A stretch of DNA of 64,000 bases, from positions 1 through 64,000 of the forward strand of contig CASDPB010000126.1 of assembly GCA_949282305.1 (NCBI GenBank), written 5' to 3'. A program made the translations under genes and the position numbers. The notes beneath the pieces were generated by a model, which was not told where the DNA came from, did no database searches, and was given only the letters and a program-made list of their open reading frames with translations. Source of the stretch: an uncultured Lentisphaeria bacterium. Its GTDB lineage: Bacteria; Verrucomicrobiota; Lentisphaeria; Victivallales; UBA1829. Positions 1 to 9,260 of the stretch are shown here, piece after piece (the stretch's first letter is position 1; each line of letters begins with the position of its first letter).

Positions 1-223
1 CGGCGCCAAACAGTAATTCCCCTCACGCCCGGAGCAATCCGGGCCATTCCATAAAATCAGGTCAAACTTTCATCCTGCCCTTGTAAAACCCGAATTGCCA
101 TTTACAGTATAAAACAAGGGGGACCATCTTTTCTATAAGGGGACAAAAAGGGAGACGAAAATCCTGTCACTATGATTTATCGGCACTGATATTGATTTTG
201 TCCCTGCCAGTCTCCGCATGATC
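1..223. other. Left-edge stretch without a recognisable gene
   Basis: No gene can be supported here. A short open frame on the minus strand at about 1-68 runs off the window edge, but it has no start codon and matches nothing I recognise. It could be the end of a gene lying to the left or non-coding debris next to the broken GH1 gene. Confidence 0.4.
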
Positions 224-522
<299 letters not shown>

Positions 523-740
523 TATGGACTCGGCGCGAATTGAATCTTTTTTTGATTTTAAGAGGTGATAATTTCGCAACTTTATTATAAATAATGAATT
601 ATAACGATATTATATGAATATTGAATCATTTTTTCGTAAAAAAAAATTAAATTTTATGCAGGAATAAATCTCAAATTGTCACCTCTTCCTGCAATTTATG
701 CGTTTGAAAGGAATATCTATTTCAAGTATATTACCGTCAT

Positions 741-1838
741 ATGCAGAACAACAGTAAAAAAGATTTGAAAAGCAAATACAACCCCATTGTTCCGGTTCCG
801 TTGTTTCAGCTGATCCGCGACCGGATTCTCCTGGAACTCTACGAGAACTCCTATTCTCCCGGCAGTGTCCTGGGTACAGAGGGAGACTTGTGCCGTAAAT
901 TTCAGGTCAGCCGGAAAACAATCCGCCATGCCGTCAGCAAACTGGAAGTCGTCGGCTACCTGAAACGGCGTCAGAAGGTCGGTATTATTGTAACGGACAA
1001 AACGCTGCAGGTATGCTCCGCACCTAAAAAAGGACGCAAGGTAATCATACTCCTGCCCCGATGGAACTACACAACGGGCAACCAGGTGGAGCGGGTCATT
1101 GCACATGATCTCAGAATGCCGGAACCATTTCTCGAAGCATTTGACGTTGAAATGCGCCCGTTTCATGAACCGCTGCCGGAAGATACCAGAAATCTGTATG
1201 CCGTCATTGCTGTGGATCCGCTTCCCCAGCATCTGCCGACCTTGGAAAAATTCGCGGATGGCGGAATTCGGATCATCGCGGTAGAACCGCGTACCAATTT
1301 TTACATGGCTGTCAATGTGCATCCGGACATCCCCGCCGCGGCACGTGACGCGATAGCCTATTTATACAGACAGGGGCATCGACGCATTGGACTTGTATGG
1401 CATTATTGCAATCATTACACATTTCAGCAATGGCTGAACAGTTTTATTCAGGCAATGACTGAACATGAACTGCCGATCCTGCCTTATTCCATACTTGAAA
1501 ATGCGGATATTCCGAATTCTGACGACGTCTGTTTCCGGAAAATCACCGCATGGATCTGCCTTACCTTGTCAAATCTGGAAGTCCTGCTGGAACACTTGAA
1601 AAAACTGAATCTTTCGGTACCGCGCGATGTTTCAGTCATCAGTGCGGACGCTCCCATCGGCGGCGAGTGGCAGACGCATAACATCCCGATCTCAATCTAT
1701 ACACCAAATACAAAGGAACTGGTGCTGCTTCTCCGTAAACTGCTGAAATCCGCACCGGGAGCCTTACATCCGGGCTCGGTCATGTTTTACCCGATGACGC
1801 CCGCCTACCATCAGAGTGTGGCAAAATGCAGACAGTGA
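741..1838 (+). CDS. GntR-type winged-helix regulator with LacI-like sensor domain
   Basis: This is a 365-residue transcription regulator. Residues about 15-90 form a GntR winged helix (PLFQLIRDRILLELYE, then FQVSRKTIRHAVSKLE and the wing GYLKRRQKVGIIV). Residues about 100-365 look like a periplasmic-binding-protein fold of the LacI/AraR kind, for example AIAYLYRQGHRRIGLVW. Such hybrids normally bind a sugar and release an operator. The gene points away from the GH1 stub and towards the prepilin-heparinase pair, so either could be a target (inference). The start is odd: the nearest purine-rich stretch (AAGGAA, 709-714) is about 27 bases from the ATG and a stop codon blocks any upstream start in frame. 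The ligand is unknown. Confidence 0.8.
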   Translation: MQNNSKKDLKSKYNPIVPVPLFQLIRDRILLELYENSYSPGSVLGTEGDLCRKFQVSRKTIRHAVSKLEVVGYLKRRQKVGIIVTDKTLQVCSAPKKGRKVIILLPRWNYTTGNQVERVIAHDLRMPEPFLEAFDVEMRPFHEPLPEDTRNLYAVIAVDPLPQHLPTLEKFADGGIRIIAVEPRTNFYMAVNVHPDIPAAARDAIAYLYRQGHRRIGLVWHYCNHYTFQQWLNSFIQAMTEHELPILPYSILENADIPNSDDVCFRKITAWICLTLSNLEVLLEHLKKLNLSVPRDVSVISADAPIGGEWQTHNIPISIYTPNTKELVLLLRKLLKSAPGALHPGSVMFYPMTPAYHQSVAKCRQ

Positions 1839-2154
1839 TTGCAGACCTGCTTTTCCCTGTCATAGTCATAACGGCATAAGAATGCAGTCCTGAACAAATC
1901 CTGGTTTTCAGAAAAGGATGATGCCGGATGCCGTTTGACGCGATGACTTATATGTCCGGTCCGCTTTTTCATGGCTGACAAGCTCTCCGGAATCTGTTGA
2001 ATCATGAGCGGGCGAGCTTCACAATCCGGCGATGCGCTCCGAATCCGCAGACCATTTCCGGAAATGTCGATGAATGCCGTCGGAACTGTCATCTCCGGGG
2101 AACATCATATTCGGCGACAGCATAAAAAAATAGATTTTTTTTCGTTTCCGCCTC
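1839..2154. other. 316-base gap without a supported gene
   Basis: A 93-codon open frame on the minus strand (1811-2092) covers most of this gap, overlaps the regulator end and resembles no family I know. It has no convincing ribosome site. I see no hairpin terminator directly behind the regulator. Confidence 0.35.
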
Positions 2155-2181
2155 TTGACAATACGGAAAAATCTTTATAAT
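2155..2181 (+). promoter_or_regulatory. Sigma-70 promoter for the prepilin-heparinase pair
   Basis: TTGACA at 2155-2160 is followed by TATAAT at 2176-2181 with a 15-base spacer. Shifting the -10 to TAATAA at 2178-2183 gives 17. The predicted leader of about 80 bases is AT-rich and ends in a strong AAGGAGA site at 2251-2257. Confidence 0.65.
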
Positions 2182-2266
2182 AAATATTCAGGCAAGTGCC
2201 ATTACAGCATCGCTAAAATAATGTTTTTGATTTTTTTTTAAAATTTTAAAAAGGAGATTCCTTGAG

Positions 2267-3004
2267 ATGGAAAGAAGGTTTCAATTCACATTGATCGAAT
2301 TGTTGATCGTTGTTGCGATCATTGCAATTTTGGCGGCAATGCTTCTGCCGGCGTTGAACAAGACGAGAGAAACCGCCAGAGGAGTCGCCTGTCTGAATAA
2401 TTTGAAACAGAACGGTCTGGCGTTTGCCCAGTACTCGGATGACAACAACAATATGGTACCGCTGGCGTATTACCGGGTTTCCGGCACTGGTCGTTCCTGG
2501 CTGAAGTTTCTTGCCGGAAGCAGGGACTCCAAGGACTGGAAGTCAGAAACAAACGCTTATCTTGCAGGAGAGGGGACCGGGGTTTGTCCGTCGACATGGC
2601 CTTTCCGATACCATGCCGCCAGTTTTGACAGTGTTTATGGCGTAATGTACACTGATCCGGACAATCTTGACGAAGACTATAAGAATGCAGCATATAGAAA
2701 AAGCGATTATCTGCGCTATCTTATCCCGACACGGGCAAAAACACCGTCAGAGTGGATGGTTTTGAGTGACAGTCTCCGCAATTACAGTGGTCAATGGCAG
2801 GCCGCCTGGACGATCGGGCATGAACCCGCCCCGAACGGAACGACGGGCACGATATATTTCATACACAACAACAAGGCGAATCTGCTTCTGCTGGACGGTC
2901 ATGTGGCCGCTTTTACCATAACTGATACGAAGCCCATGAAGATTTACCGGATCACGAAAGTTTACAGGGGGACCGGAAAACAACTGGTCAGCATCGGCTA
3001 TTGA
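2267..3004 (+). CDS. Type II/IV prepilin-like protein with H-x9-DG motif
   Basis: This 245-residue protein has a prepilin N-terminus: a short basic leader MERRFQ, then [11 protein letters not shown] and a hydrophobic helix to about residue 29, ending in the [10 protein letters not shown] pattern typical of Lentisphaerota and Planctomycetes. The C-terminus carries H200...D210-G211, the H-x9-DG signature of that prepilin family. The residue before the cleavage-site Phe is Gln, where classical prepilins have Gly. It is expected to be processed by a prepilin peptidase and anchored by its N-terminal helix. The ribosome site AAGGAGA sits 9 bases from the ATG. The heparinase-like gene starts 16 bases after the stop, so the two are probably one transcript. 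The exact job of this expanded family is unknown. Confidence 0.9.
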   Translation: MERRFQFTLIELLIVVAIIAILAAMLLPALNKTRETARGVACLNNLKQNGLAFAQYSDDNNNMVPLAYYRVSGTGRSWLKFLAGSRDSKDWKSETNAYLAGEGTGVCPSTWPFRYHAASFDSVYGVMYTDPDNLDEDYKNAAYRKSDYLRYLIPTRAKTPSEWMVLSDSLRNYSGQWQAAWTIGHEPAPNGTTGTIYFIHNNKANLLLLDGHVAAFTITDTKPMKIYRITKVYRGTGKQLVSIGY

Positions 3005-3020
3005 AAAGGAGAGAGCATTC

Positions 3021-4862
3021 ATGTTTCGTTTTATTCTTATGATGGTTCTGGCGTTTGCCGGATTTTCCGGGATGGGGAAGAATGATGTTGAAGTGCAGTT
3101 CAAGCGATGGAGCCCCGTTCCCAATATCAGGGAACGTTCCTTCTGGGATGGAGAGGCGAAGAAAACTTACGCCGCGGGGATTCTTGCCGCCGCAGATCAT
3201 TCCGTGACAGTGAAGGAATATCCGCCGTCAGGTCTTTACATGTTTTTTTACGAGACCGGTAACAGATACCGGTATGAGAACGTTTACAGTGATTTCAGGC
3301 GGACCCTTTGCAATACGGTATTGGCGGCGTGTTTAAGCAATGGAGCGGAACACATCGCGGAAGCAAAACGGCTGATGCGTCTTGCCTGTGCCATGCCGTC
3401 GTGGATTTTGCCCGCCCATGACACTGACCACCTTGTGCATGATGGAAAAGCGATGCGGATCGAGCTTGTTTCTTCCGGAATGGGGCAGAACATCGCCCTG
3501 GCCGCGATGCTTTTGGAGCCGGAACTGGAGCCGGAACTGAAGCAGCTGGTCAAAAGGACGCTGGAAGCAAGAATCATCGGTCATTTTGAGGATATGACGA
3601 ATGGAAAGCAGAAGAAGGACTGGCTGGAATCAAGAATGAACTGGAACCCCGTCTGCCTTGAGGGGGTGGTCGGAACCTTGCTTGCGGCGGATATGAACGA
3701 CGTCAGACGTTCAGAACTTTTGAGGAAAGCGGTCTTTTATTCCCGGAATTACGTGAAGGGATTTTCAGGCGACGGTTATTGTTCGGAAGGCATGGATTAC
3801 TGGAGCTATGGACTGGGATATTATATGAGGATGGCGTTGAAATTCCATGAGGTCGGCAATGGTGCGATTGATTTGATGAAAGATCCGAAATTCCAGGCGG
3901 TTGCAAGATTTCCGGAACGTCTGATGCTTGCGGACGATGTGTTTCCCGCGTATGGCGATTCCAACGCATTTGCCAGGACTCCGCGTGCCCGTCTGGCGCT
4001 TGCGGCATATCTGCTGGGAGAAAAACCTGTGTATCCTTTGCCTGCGCCCAGTGAGAAATCTGCCAATCTGGGAGATACACTGCTGTGCATCATGCTTGCC
4101 GGAAAGGAGAGGGAAGTTGCTTCTGCGGGAAGAAAGGATGAGTTTCTTTCCGGATTTCCCGATTCGGGGGTGTTTGTCCTTCGTCCCGGTGAAAAGAAGG
4201 CGTGCAGACTTGCGGTTTCATTCAAGGGAAGACACAATCATGAAAGCCATAATCACAATGACGTTGGCAGTTACGTGATTTCCGTGGACGGGAAGTGTCC
4301 GGTCGTGATTGATCCCGGCTTGCCTGCCTATACACGCAGGACTTTTTCAAGCGAACGTTACAGCAGCCGCATTACCAACTCCTACGGGCACAGTGTCCCG
4401 CGGATTGACGGCCGGCTTCAGGTGGCGGGAAGGAATACGGAGGCGCATCTTCTGAAAAAAGAGATCACGGCTGATTCCGTTATGGCGGCGTTCGACATCA
4501 GGAATGCCTATCGCAACATTCCGGGCATCCGCAAACTGAACCGGACTTTCCGCTATTCGCGTTCCGGAAGCGGCTGTTTTCAGGTCATGGACGAGGCGGA
4601 ATTTGAAGAACCGAAACTTTTTGAAACGGCGGTCATCACATTCGGGACATTCCGGAAACTTGCGGACGACCGGTTTGCCGTTTCATACCGGGGAAAGACT
4701 TTGAAGCTCACGATCCATACGGACGGAGTTCCTTTTGAAGTGACCGGCGACTCTTTCCGCGACGACATCCGCTATGATAACGTAATGGTGACACGGCTTG
4801 CCGTAACGCTGAAGGACAAGGCGAAATCGGCAAGAGTCATGCTTGCTTTTGAACCCATGTGA
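3021..4862 (+). CDS. Heparinase II/III-like polysaccharide lyase, exported
   Basis: This 613-residue protein begins with a hydrophobic export signal (residues 1-18). An alpha/alpha-barrel domain spans about 60-360, with NWNPVC (207-212) and a Tyr-containing DYWSYG (259-264) at the places where family lyases hold catalytic residues. A beta-sheet domain follows, with the histidine-rich motif HNHESHNHNDVGSY (405-418) and VVIDPG. This layout fits the heparinase II/III, PL12/15/21-like group that cleaves uronic-acid glycans by beta-elimination. The substrate cannot be read from sequence. It sits behind the prepilin gene with its own AAGGAGAG site. It is convergent with the PHP gene, and the stops are about 50 bases apart. 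Confidence 0.85.
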   Translation: MFRFILMMVLAFAGFSGMGKNDVEVQFKRWSPVPNIRERSFWDGEAKKTYAAGILAAADHSVTVKEYPPSGLYMFFYETGNRYRYENVYSDFRRTLCNTVLAACLSNGAEHIAEAKRLMRLACAMPSWILPAHDTDHLVHDGKAMRIELVSSGMGQNIALAAMLLEPELEPELKQLVKRTLEARIIGHFEDMTNGKQKKDWLESRMNWNPVCLEGVVGTLLAADMNDVRRSELLRKAVFYSRNYVKGFSGDGYCSEGMDYWSYGLGYYMRMALKFHEVGNGAIDLMKDPKFQAVARFPERLMLADDVFPAYGDSNAFARTPRARLALAAYLLGEKPVYPLPAPSEKSANLGDTLLCIMLAGKEREVASAGRKDEFLSGFPDSGVFVLRPGEKKACRLAVSFKGRHNHESHNHNDVGSYVISVDGKCPVVIDPGLPAYTRRTFSSERYSSRITNSYGHSVPRIDGRLQVAGRNTEAHLLKKEITADSVMAAFDIRNAYRNIPGIRKLNRTFRYSRSGSGCFQVMDEAEFEEPKLFETAVITFGTFRKLADDRFAVSYRGKTLKLTIHTDGVPFEVTGDSFRDDIRYDNVMVTRLAVTLKDKAKSARVMLAFEPM

Positions 4863-4913
4863 TTTCCGCGTTTTTCCGCCCGGATTCCGGAGGGAGAAGA
4901 CGCGGGACATGTT

Positions 4914-5747
4914 TCAGCGCTGTGCGAGGATTTTTCGTGCCACTTCGGCATTGCAGATTTCAAGCCCGAACTTTTCAGCAATGGCAAAGGCGTCCTCAAT
5001 GTTGCCCCAGACGTCTTCCGGACGATGCGCGTCCGCCCCGGCAACGGCTTTGACTCCGTATTCCGCGGCAAGTTCCCAGAACGGAAGCCACGGATAGGGA
5101 GGGCGTTTCCCCTCCGGGGTGTCGACAGGAGGTTTGCGCAGACCGTAAGCGTTGATTTCGAGCGGAATCCCCAGCGACAGCGAGGCTTCGCAAATGTCTT
5201 TGTATGCGGCTTTCAGATCGGGTGTCCAGCGTTCGCAGTTGATCGCCGTGATGTCGGGATGTGCAATGTAGACGGCGAGTCCCGTCTCCATGACCCGGAG
5301 CGTTTCCTTCACGAACCTGCGGACCGTCTCCGTCGAAAACGGTTTTTCAAAGCTCAGGTAACGTGCGGGACTGCCGTTTTCCGCCGGCAGGAAATGGACT
5401 CCGGCAATCAGGTAGTCCAGATTCAGCTTTTCGAGGTATTCCTCGCGGTAGAATGCGGGTCCGAGCACGGGCCGGTAGTCAATTTCCAGACCGGCGAGAA
5501 TTGTCAGCTGCGGGAACTTCTGTTTTGCGTCCTCAATCTCTTTTCTGTAATCGGGCAGTTCGCTGAAATCCATCCGGGAAGGGGCGTATTCCGCATCCGG
5601 GAACGGGGAATGATCGGAAAAACCGAGTATTGAAATTCCCGCTTTCAGGGCGGCTTCGCAGTAATCGGAGACCCTCCCTTTTGCATGTTTGCAGCGACAG
5701 GTGTGCGTATGAAGATTGACGCGCGGAATTTTCATTTGCGGATTCAT
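4914..5747 (-). CDS. PHP-domain phosphatase, histidinol-phosphatase (HisJ/HisK) type
   Basis: This metal-dependent PHP phosphatase shows the family motifs in order: HTHTCRCKHA, FSDHSPFP, AGLEIDYRP, AGVHFLP, YIAHPD, LEINAYG and AGADAHRPEDV. These supply the His/Asp/Glu ligands of the trinuclear site. The best-known role is histidinol-phosphate hydrolysis in histidine synthesis, but no other his gene is nearby, so the substrate is an inference. I set the start at 5747 because AGAGAG lies about 10 bases upstream and the protein then begins close to the first metal motif. A longer frame to 5831 adds 28 unconserved residues. Length (277 aa) is normal. Confidence 0.8.
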   Translation of the reverse strand: MNPQMKIPRVNLHTHTCRCKHAKGRVSDYCEAALKAGISILGFSDHSPFPDAEYAPSRMDFSELPDYRKEIEDAKQKFPQLTILAGLEIDYRPVLGPAFYREEYLEKLNLDYLIAGVHFLPAENGSPARYLSFEKPFSTETVRRFVKETLRVMETGLAVYIAHPDITAINCERWTPDLKAAYKDICEASLSLGIPLEINAYGLRKPPVDTPEGKRPPYPWLPFWELAAEYGVKAVAGADAHRPEDVWGNIEDAFAIAEKFGLEICNAEVARKILAQR

Positions 5748-5853
5748 TTTCCATGACTCTCTTTCAGTTCGGCAGATTCCCGTAATATATGCCGCGGGAG
5801 CGGTTATGTCAAAGTCCGGCTCCCGTTTCAAAGTCTTTTTTGTGCGAAAATGC

Positions 5854-5898
5854 GGAGAAGACGCAAAGTCCGGAAGTCATCCTGCACTTTGCGTCTCC
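5854..5898 (-). terminator. Hairpin after the thi4 gene
   Basis: AGACGCAAAGT (5859-5869) pairs perfectly with ACTTTGCGTCT (5886-5896). Flanking GGAG/CTCC extends the stem with one bulge. It lies just beyond the thi4 stop. There is no strong T-run on the minus strand, so termination may be weak or the hairpin may stabilise mRNA. Confidence 0.5.
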
Positions 5899-5917
5899 GT
5901 CTTATCCTGGATTCCGC

Positions 5918-6700
5918 TTATTTTTTCAGCTTTTCGATCATCAGGCGGGCAACTTTATGCCCGGAGAGGAGCATTCCGCCGAAGATGGGGCCCATGCGGT
6001 AACCGCCGGCGACATTGTTCGCACTCATTCCGCAGGCGAAGAGTCCCGGGAAATACTCCTGCGTGTTTTCGACGGTCTGCGCTTCGCCGTTGTCCACCCA
6101 CATCGGTTTTTCGCCGAGGATGCCGCCGGTGGGAGTGTTAAGTTTGATCTGCGCCTTTTCCGCGGCAAGATGAATGATCTCGCTCGGATGTCCCGTTCCG
6201 TCGAGAACCGCGCCGGCGATCACGGTCAGGGGATCGACGTGCATTCCGAGGCGCTCCACCGGAGTCCAGTTGATTACGAGTCCGTTGACCTTGCCTTCCT
6301 TGAATACGATGTCCTCCACGCTTACGGAGTTGAACAGTTTTGCGCCGGATTTCAGTGCGCCGAAAATCAGACCGCTTGCCATTTCCACGGAATCCAGCGT
6401 ATAGTAGCCGGGAGCGTCCGGAATCGGGCGGTGTGTGATATGGAATGCGTCGAGCAGATAAATTGCATCTTCCTGCACCACGACTTCATTGAAGAGCATA
6501 CCGCCGCCCCAGGTTCCTCCGCCCGGCGCGAGTTTGCGCTCGAAGATCGCGACTTTGAGTCCGGCGTCGCTCAGGTAGCGCGCCGCGACAAGGGCGGACG
6601 GTCCGCCTCCGACGATTGCAACGTCCAGAGTCAGATGATCCAGCAGTTTTTCGGAGAAACTTCTGATAATTGCGGACGAGATCACATTTTCAATTGACAT
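5918..6700 (-). CDS. thi4: Thi4-family thiazole synthase, sulfide-dependent (His) type
   Basis: This 260-residue FAD/NAD-fold enzyme makes the thiazole phosphate precursor of thiamine from NAD and glycine. It contains [13 protein letters not shown] (31-43), [16 protein letters not shown] (57-72), a DP motif at 156-157 and the C-terminal [15 protein letters not shown]. Yeast Thi4 donates sulfur from a Cys just before this DP and is used up. Here the position is His154 (MHVDP), as in archaeal-type enzymes that use free sulfide and turn over repeatedly. The start is 6700 because GAAAGGAAAG lies 6-14 bases upstream. A TPP riboswitch precedes the gene, which strongly supports the thiamine role. 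A ribose-1,5-bisphosphate isomerase role is less likely in this context. Confidence 0.92.
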   Translation of the reverse strand: MSIENVISSAIIRSFSEKLLDHLTLDVAIVGGGPSALVAARYLSDAGLKVAIFERKLAPGGGTWGGGMLFNEVVVQEDAIYLLDAFHITHRPIPDAPGYYTLDSVEMASGLIFGALKSGAKLFNSVSVEDIVFKEGKVNGLVINWTPVERLGMHVDPLTVIAGAVLDGTGHPSEIIHLAAEKAQIKLNTPTGGILGEKPMWVDNGEAQTVENTQEYFPGLFACGMSANNVAGGYRMGPIFGGMLLSGHKVARLMIEKLKK

Positions 6701-6781
6701 TTCGACTTTCCTTTCTTTCGATTCCGGCATGTCCAGCGGGAAGTCAGGAGAATCCGGGCGCTTGACAGCAAGTGCGGTCCC

Positions 6782-6869
6782 ATCGTGATTCCTACGCCGG
6801 CATGATCCGGATCAGGTTCTGCGGGTTTGATCTCAGCTCCGGCCCGAATGACCGGAACACCCCAACGAT
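6782..6869 (-). ncRNA. TPP riboswitch (THI element) upstream of thi4
   Basis: Read on the minus strand the element contains GGGGTG, CTGAGA, AACCTGATCCGG and GCCGGCGTAGGAA in the canonical order and spacing of the thiamine pyrophosphate aptamer. The ends ATCGT and ACGAT pair as P1. The aptamer ends about 80 bases before the thi4 start, leaving room for an expression platform. Binding of TPP should lower thi4 expression. Whether control is by termination or by blocking the ribosome site is not clear from the sequence. Confidence 0.95.
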
Positions 6870-6882
6870 TTTTCACCCGGTT

Positions 6883-6910
6883 AATATAACCGCAAAATTT
6901 CTCTTTGCAA
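6883..6910 (-). promoter_or_regulatory. Promoter for the riboswitch-thi4 transcript
   Basis: On the minus strand TTGCAA (6910-6905) is followed after 16 bases by TATATT (6888-6883). The TPP aptamer starts about 14 bases beyond. The -10 overlaps a small palindrome, GGTTATATTAACC. Confidence 0.5.
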
Positions 6911-7044
6911 CCTTGATCTTCTGTCCGATTCGCGGATATTCAAGTTTCTCCTTCCGCTCATGGATTTCCCTTTTGCGGAAACCTGCCGTTTTCCCGCAGA
7001 GCGCAATTTCCTCCTGACTTCACAGACTCCAGCCATGCCTGATT

Positions 7045-9192
7045 TCAAAGATCCAGACCGCAGGGCAGAGGTTTCTTCCTGATGATCCGCCAGAACTGGA
7101 ACATGCCGCAGGCTGCCGCCGTGCAGAGAAACGGCAGTGCGGGGAGCAGGTAGCGCGGAATGGCGATCGGACCCGGCATGAAAACGTAATATCCGGCAAG
7201 CAGGAGCAGCAACAGCAGATGCAGAAAGTGTCTGCGGTCCAGCGACGTCAGGAGAAACCAGCCCAGCCCGAGCGCATAACACATATACAGAACCGCCGTC
7301 ATCGTGAAGGAGACTGTCATAATCAGCCGGGACGCGAATGAGGGCCGGTCTTTCCCGTTTTTCCCCAGGTCCAGGTTGCCGAACAGTGCGTTGAAATCGG
7401 GGGCTGTGATCCGGCGCAGGGAATCCATGCTGAAATGGAGTTTCAGATAACGGAATGGATGTTCCAGGATGATGTTCCACATTTTCTTATCCCGGTGTGC
7501 CAGCTGAGGGGCGAGCTGCGCATACTTCTCCGGATCGGAAGCGTAGAATGCCCGTTCCTCCTGACGATGCTTTTCGATATACGGCGCCATATCCCCGCTT
7601 CCTCCCAGATCGGCTTCGAGAGCGGAAGCGTTTTTCAGCAGGACTTCCGACGAAATCGTATCAATACGCCAGCCGATTCCCGCCAGCCGGTTGCCGAATG
7701 TCCACGGGAAGATCACCGCCGCGAACAGAAGCAGGGAAATGACAACATAATTGAACTTCAAAGCAGCGCGCAGCTTATGGAAAAAGAGGATTGCAATGAC
7801 ACAGGGAATAATCCAGAGGGCATTTGCGGGACGGATCAGAGCCGCGATTCCGGCAAGCAGAATTGCGCAGATCAGGTTCATCCCGAAAGCGCTTTTGATG
7901 AACCGGAGAAAGAAATAGCCTTGAAAGGCAACGATCAGCGTGAACAGCGTATCCGGCAGGAACATCGGGCTCAAGGCGACTGCCGTAGGGTTCAGCGCGA
8001 ACAGGAACCCGGCAGTCAGTCCGATGTATTCCGAACCGAAGAGACGCCCGGAAAAATAAACCGGGAAAACGACTGCCGCTCCAAGCAGACACCCCATTGC
8101 AATGCAGAATGCGAGACTGCCCCCGCCGACGGCGAACAGTCCTGCGAGCCATGCCGGATACAGCGGAGCCCGAACCTGATCCAGCGACGTGATTTCATAT
8201 GCGGGAGTGCCTGTCGGGAACACCGCAATGCTGGAAGGATAACGGGCGCGGAATGTCCCGTGCTTCAGTATCTGTCTGGCGGAGGTGAGGAAGGACTTGC
8301 TTTCGGTTCGCATCTGGAGGTCGGGGTTGTTCATGCCCGGCAGCGCGAACAGCAGACGGATTGCGGCAGCCAGAATAAAAACCGAAAAAAGCAGAACCGT
8401 CATCCGCTTTCCGCTGCGGACTGCGGCTGCCAGCTCCCGGGAGGAGGCGGAGACCCTCCGCCGGACGGCTCCCAGTGGCGTAAAACGCCAGCGGAGCGCG
8501 GTCCAGAGTCCCTGGATGCCGTCGCTCCATTTGATTTTTTTGCCTTCGCTGATCTTGCGCGGACAGTAGGAGACAGGGACTTCACGGATTGCGAATCCCA
8601 TGCGCAGAAGTTTTGCCGTGACTTCAGGTTCCCACTCGAATTTGTTCCCATCGATCGCGAGGGAACGGATCAGGGGACCGTCGAATGTCTTGTAACAGGT
8701 CGGCTCGTCTGTCAGATTGGAATGATAAAGCAGGTTGATCCAGAAAGTGAGCAGAAGACCGCCAAGATAGAATGACGGTGAAGAATAAAGCCGGTTCCGG
8801 TTTTCCTCTTCCCGTGAGCCGTAGACGACTTTGCACTCGCCGTCCAGTATTGGGCGGATACACTTTTCATAATCCCCCGGATCGTATTCCAGATCGGCGT
8901 CCTGAATGATGACGACATCCCCGGTCGAGGCGTTGATGCCGGTTTTGACGGCGGCTCCCTTGCCGCCGTTTTCCTGTGTCAGATAAAGAATCTTCGCCCT
9001 GGATTTCCGGTGATCCCGGATCCATTGTTCGATCAGCGCGGGAGAGTTGTCCGTTGAACCGTCGTTCACAATGATGATTTCCAGCGATGCGGACACGGCT
9101 GCCTGAATGACTTTGCCCAGGATGGCTGTGACAGTGCCCTCCTCGTTGTAGACAGGAATGATGACTGACAGTTTTTTCAATGTGGAACCCAT
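7045..9192 (-). CDS. GT2 polyisoprenyl-phosphate glycosyltransferase fused to a GT-C membrane transferase
   Basis: This 715-residue fusion has two parts. Residues 1-245 are a family 2 glycosyltransferase of the dolichol-phosphate-mannose-synthase type: VIIPVYNEEGT, VNDGSTDNS, the metal-binding DAD at 98-100, and EWEPEVTAKLLRMG. From about 265 to the end there are many hydrophobic helices with a PMT/ArnT-like region (a long loop after helix 1, then LYPAWLAGLF). The first part would load a sugar onto undecaprenyl phosphate. The second would transfer it on the outer face of the inner membrane. The start has GGGAGAA six bases upstream. The acceptor is unknown. Confidence 0.85.
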   Translation of the reverse strand: MGSTLKKLSVIIPVYNEEGTVTAILGKVIQAAVSASLEIIIVNDGSTDNSPALIEQWIRDHRKSRAKILYLTQENGGKGAAVKTGINASTGDVVIIQDADLEYDPGDYEKCIRPILDGECKVVYGSREEENRNRLYSSPSFYLGGLLLTFWINLLYHSNLTDEPTCYKTFDGPLIRSLAIDGNKFEWEPEVTAKLLRMGFAIREVPVSYCPRKISEGKKIKWSDGIQGLWTALRWRFTPLGAVRRRVSASSRELAAAVRSGKRMTVLLFSVFILAAAIRLLFALPGMNNPDLQMRTESKSFLTSARQILKHGTFRARYPSSIAVFPTGTPAYEITSLDQVRAPLYPAWLAGLFAVGGGSLAFCIAMGCLLGAAVVFPVYFSGRLFGSEYIGLTAGFLFALNPTAVALSPMFLPDTLFTLIVAFQGYFFLRFIKSAFGMNLICAILLAGIAALIRPANALWIIPCVIAILFFHKLRAALKFNYVVISLLLFAAVIFPWTFGNRLAGIGWRIDTISSEVLLKNASALEADLGGSGDMAPYIEKHRQEERAFYASDPEKYAQLAPQLAHRDKKMWNIILEHPFRYLKLHFSMDSLRRITAPDFNALFGNLDLGKNGKDRPSFASRLIMTVSFTMTAVLYMCYALGLGWFLLTSLDRRHFLHLLLLLLLAGYYVFMPGPIAIPRYLLPALPFLCTAAACGMFQFWRIIRKKPLPCGLDL

Positions 9193-9260
9193 AATTCTCC
9201 CGTTTTCTGAACCTGCAATATAGCATGGAAAACCGCAGGTTGCAAGTCGCCTCCCGTTCT

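Noticed and set aside
1811-2092. 93-codon minus-strand open frame
   Set aside because: It overlaps the regulator end, has no ribosome site and no recognised similarity, so I did not call it a gene.
5795-5825. CGGGAGC...GCTCCCG hairpin upstream of the PHP gene
   Set aside because: The seven-pair stem is real, but it is not followed directly by a T-run and could be chance in GC-rich sequence.
6682-6876. 64-codon minus-strand open frame upstream of thi4
   Set aside because: It translates the TPP riboswitch itself, which fully explains the conserved bases there.
7435-8775. 446-codon plus-strand open frame
   Set aside because: It is antisense to the GT2/GT-C fusion, is rich in Arg, Gln and Glu and has no family features.
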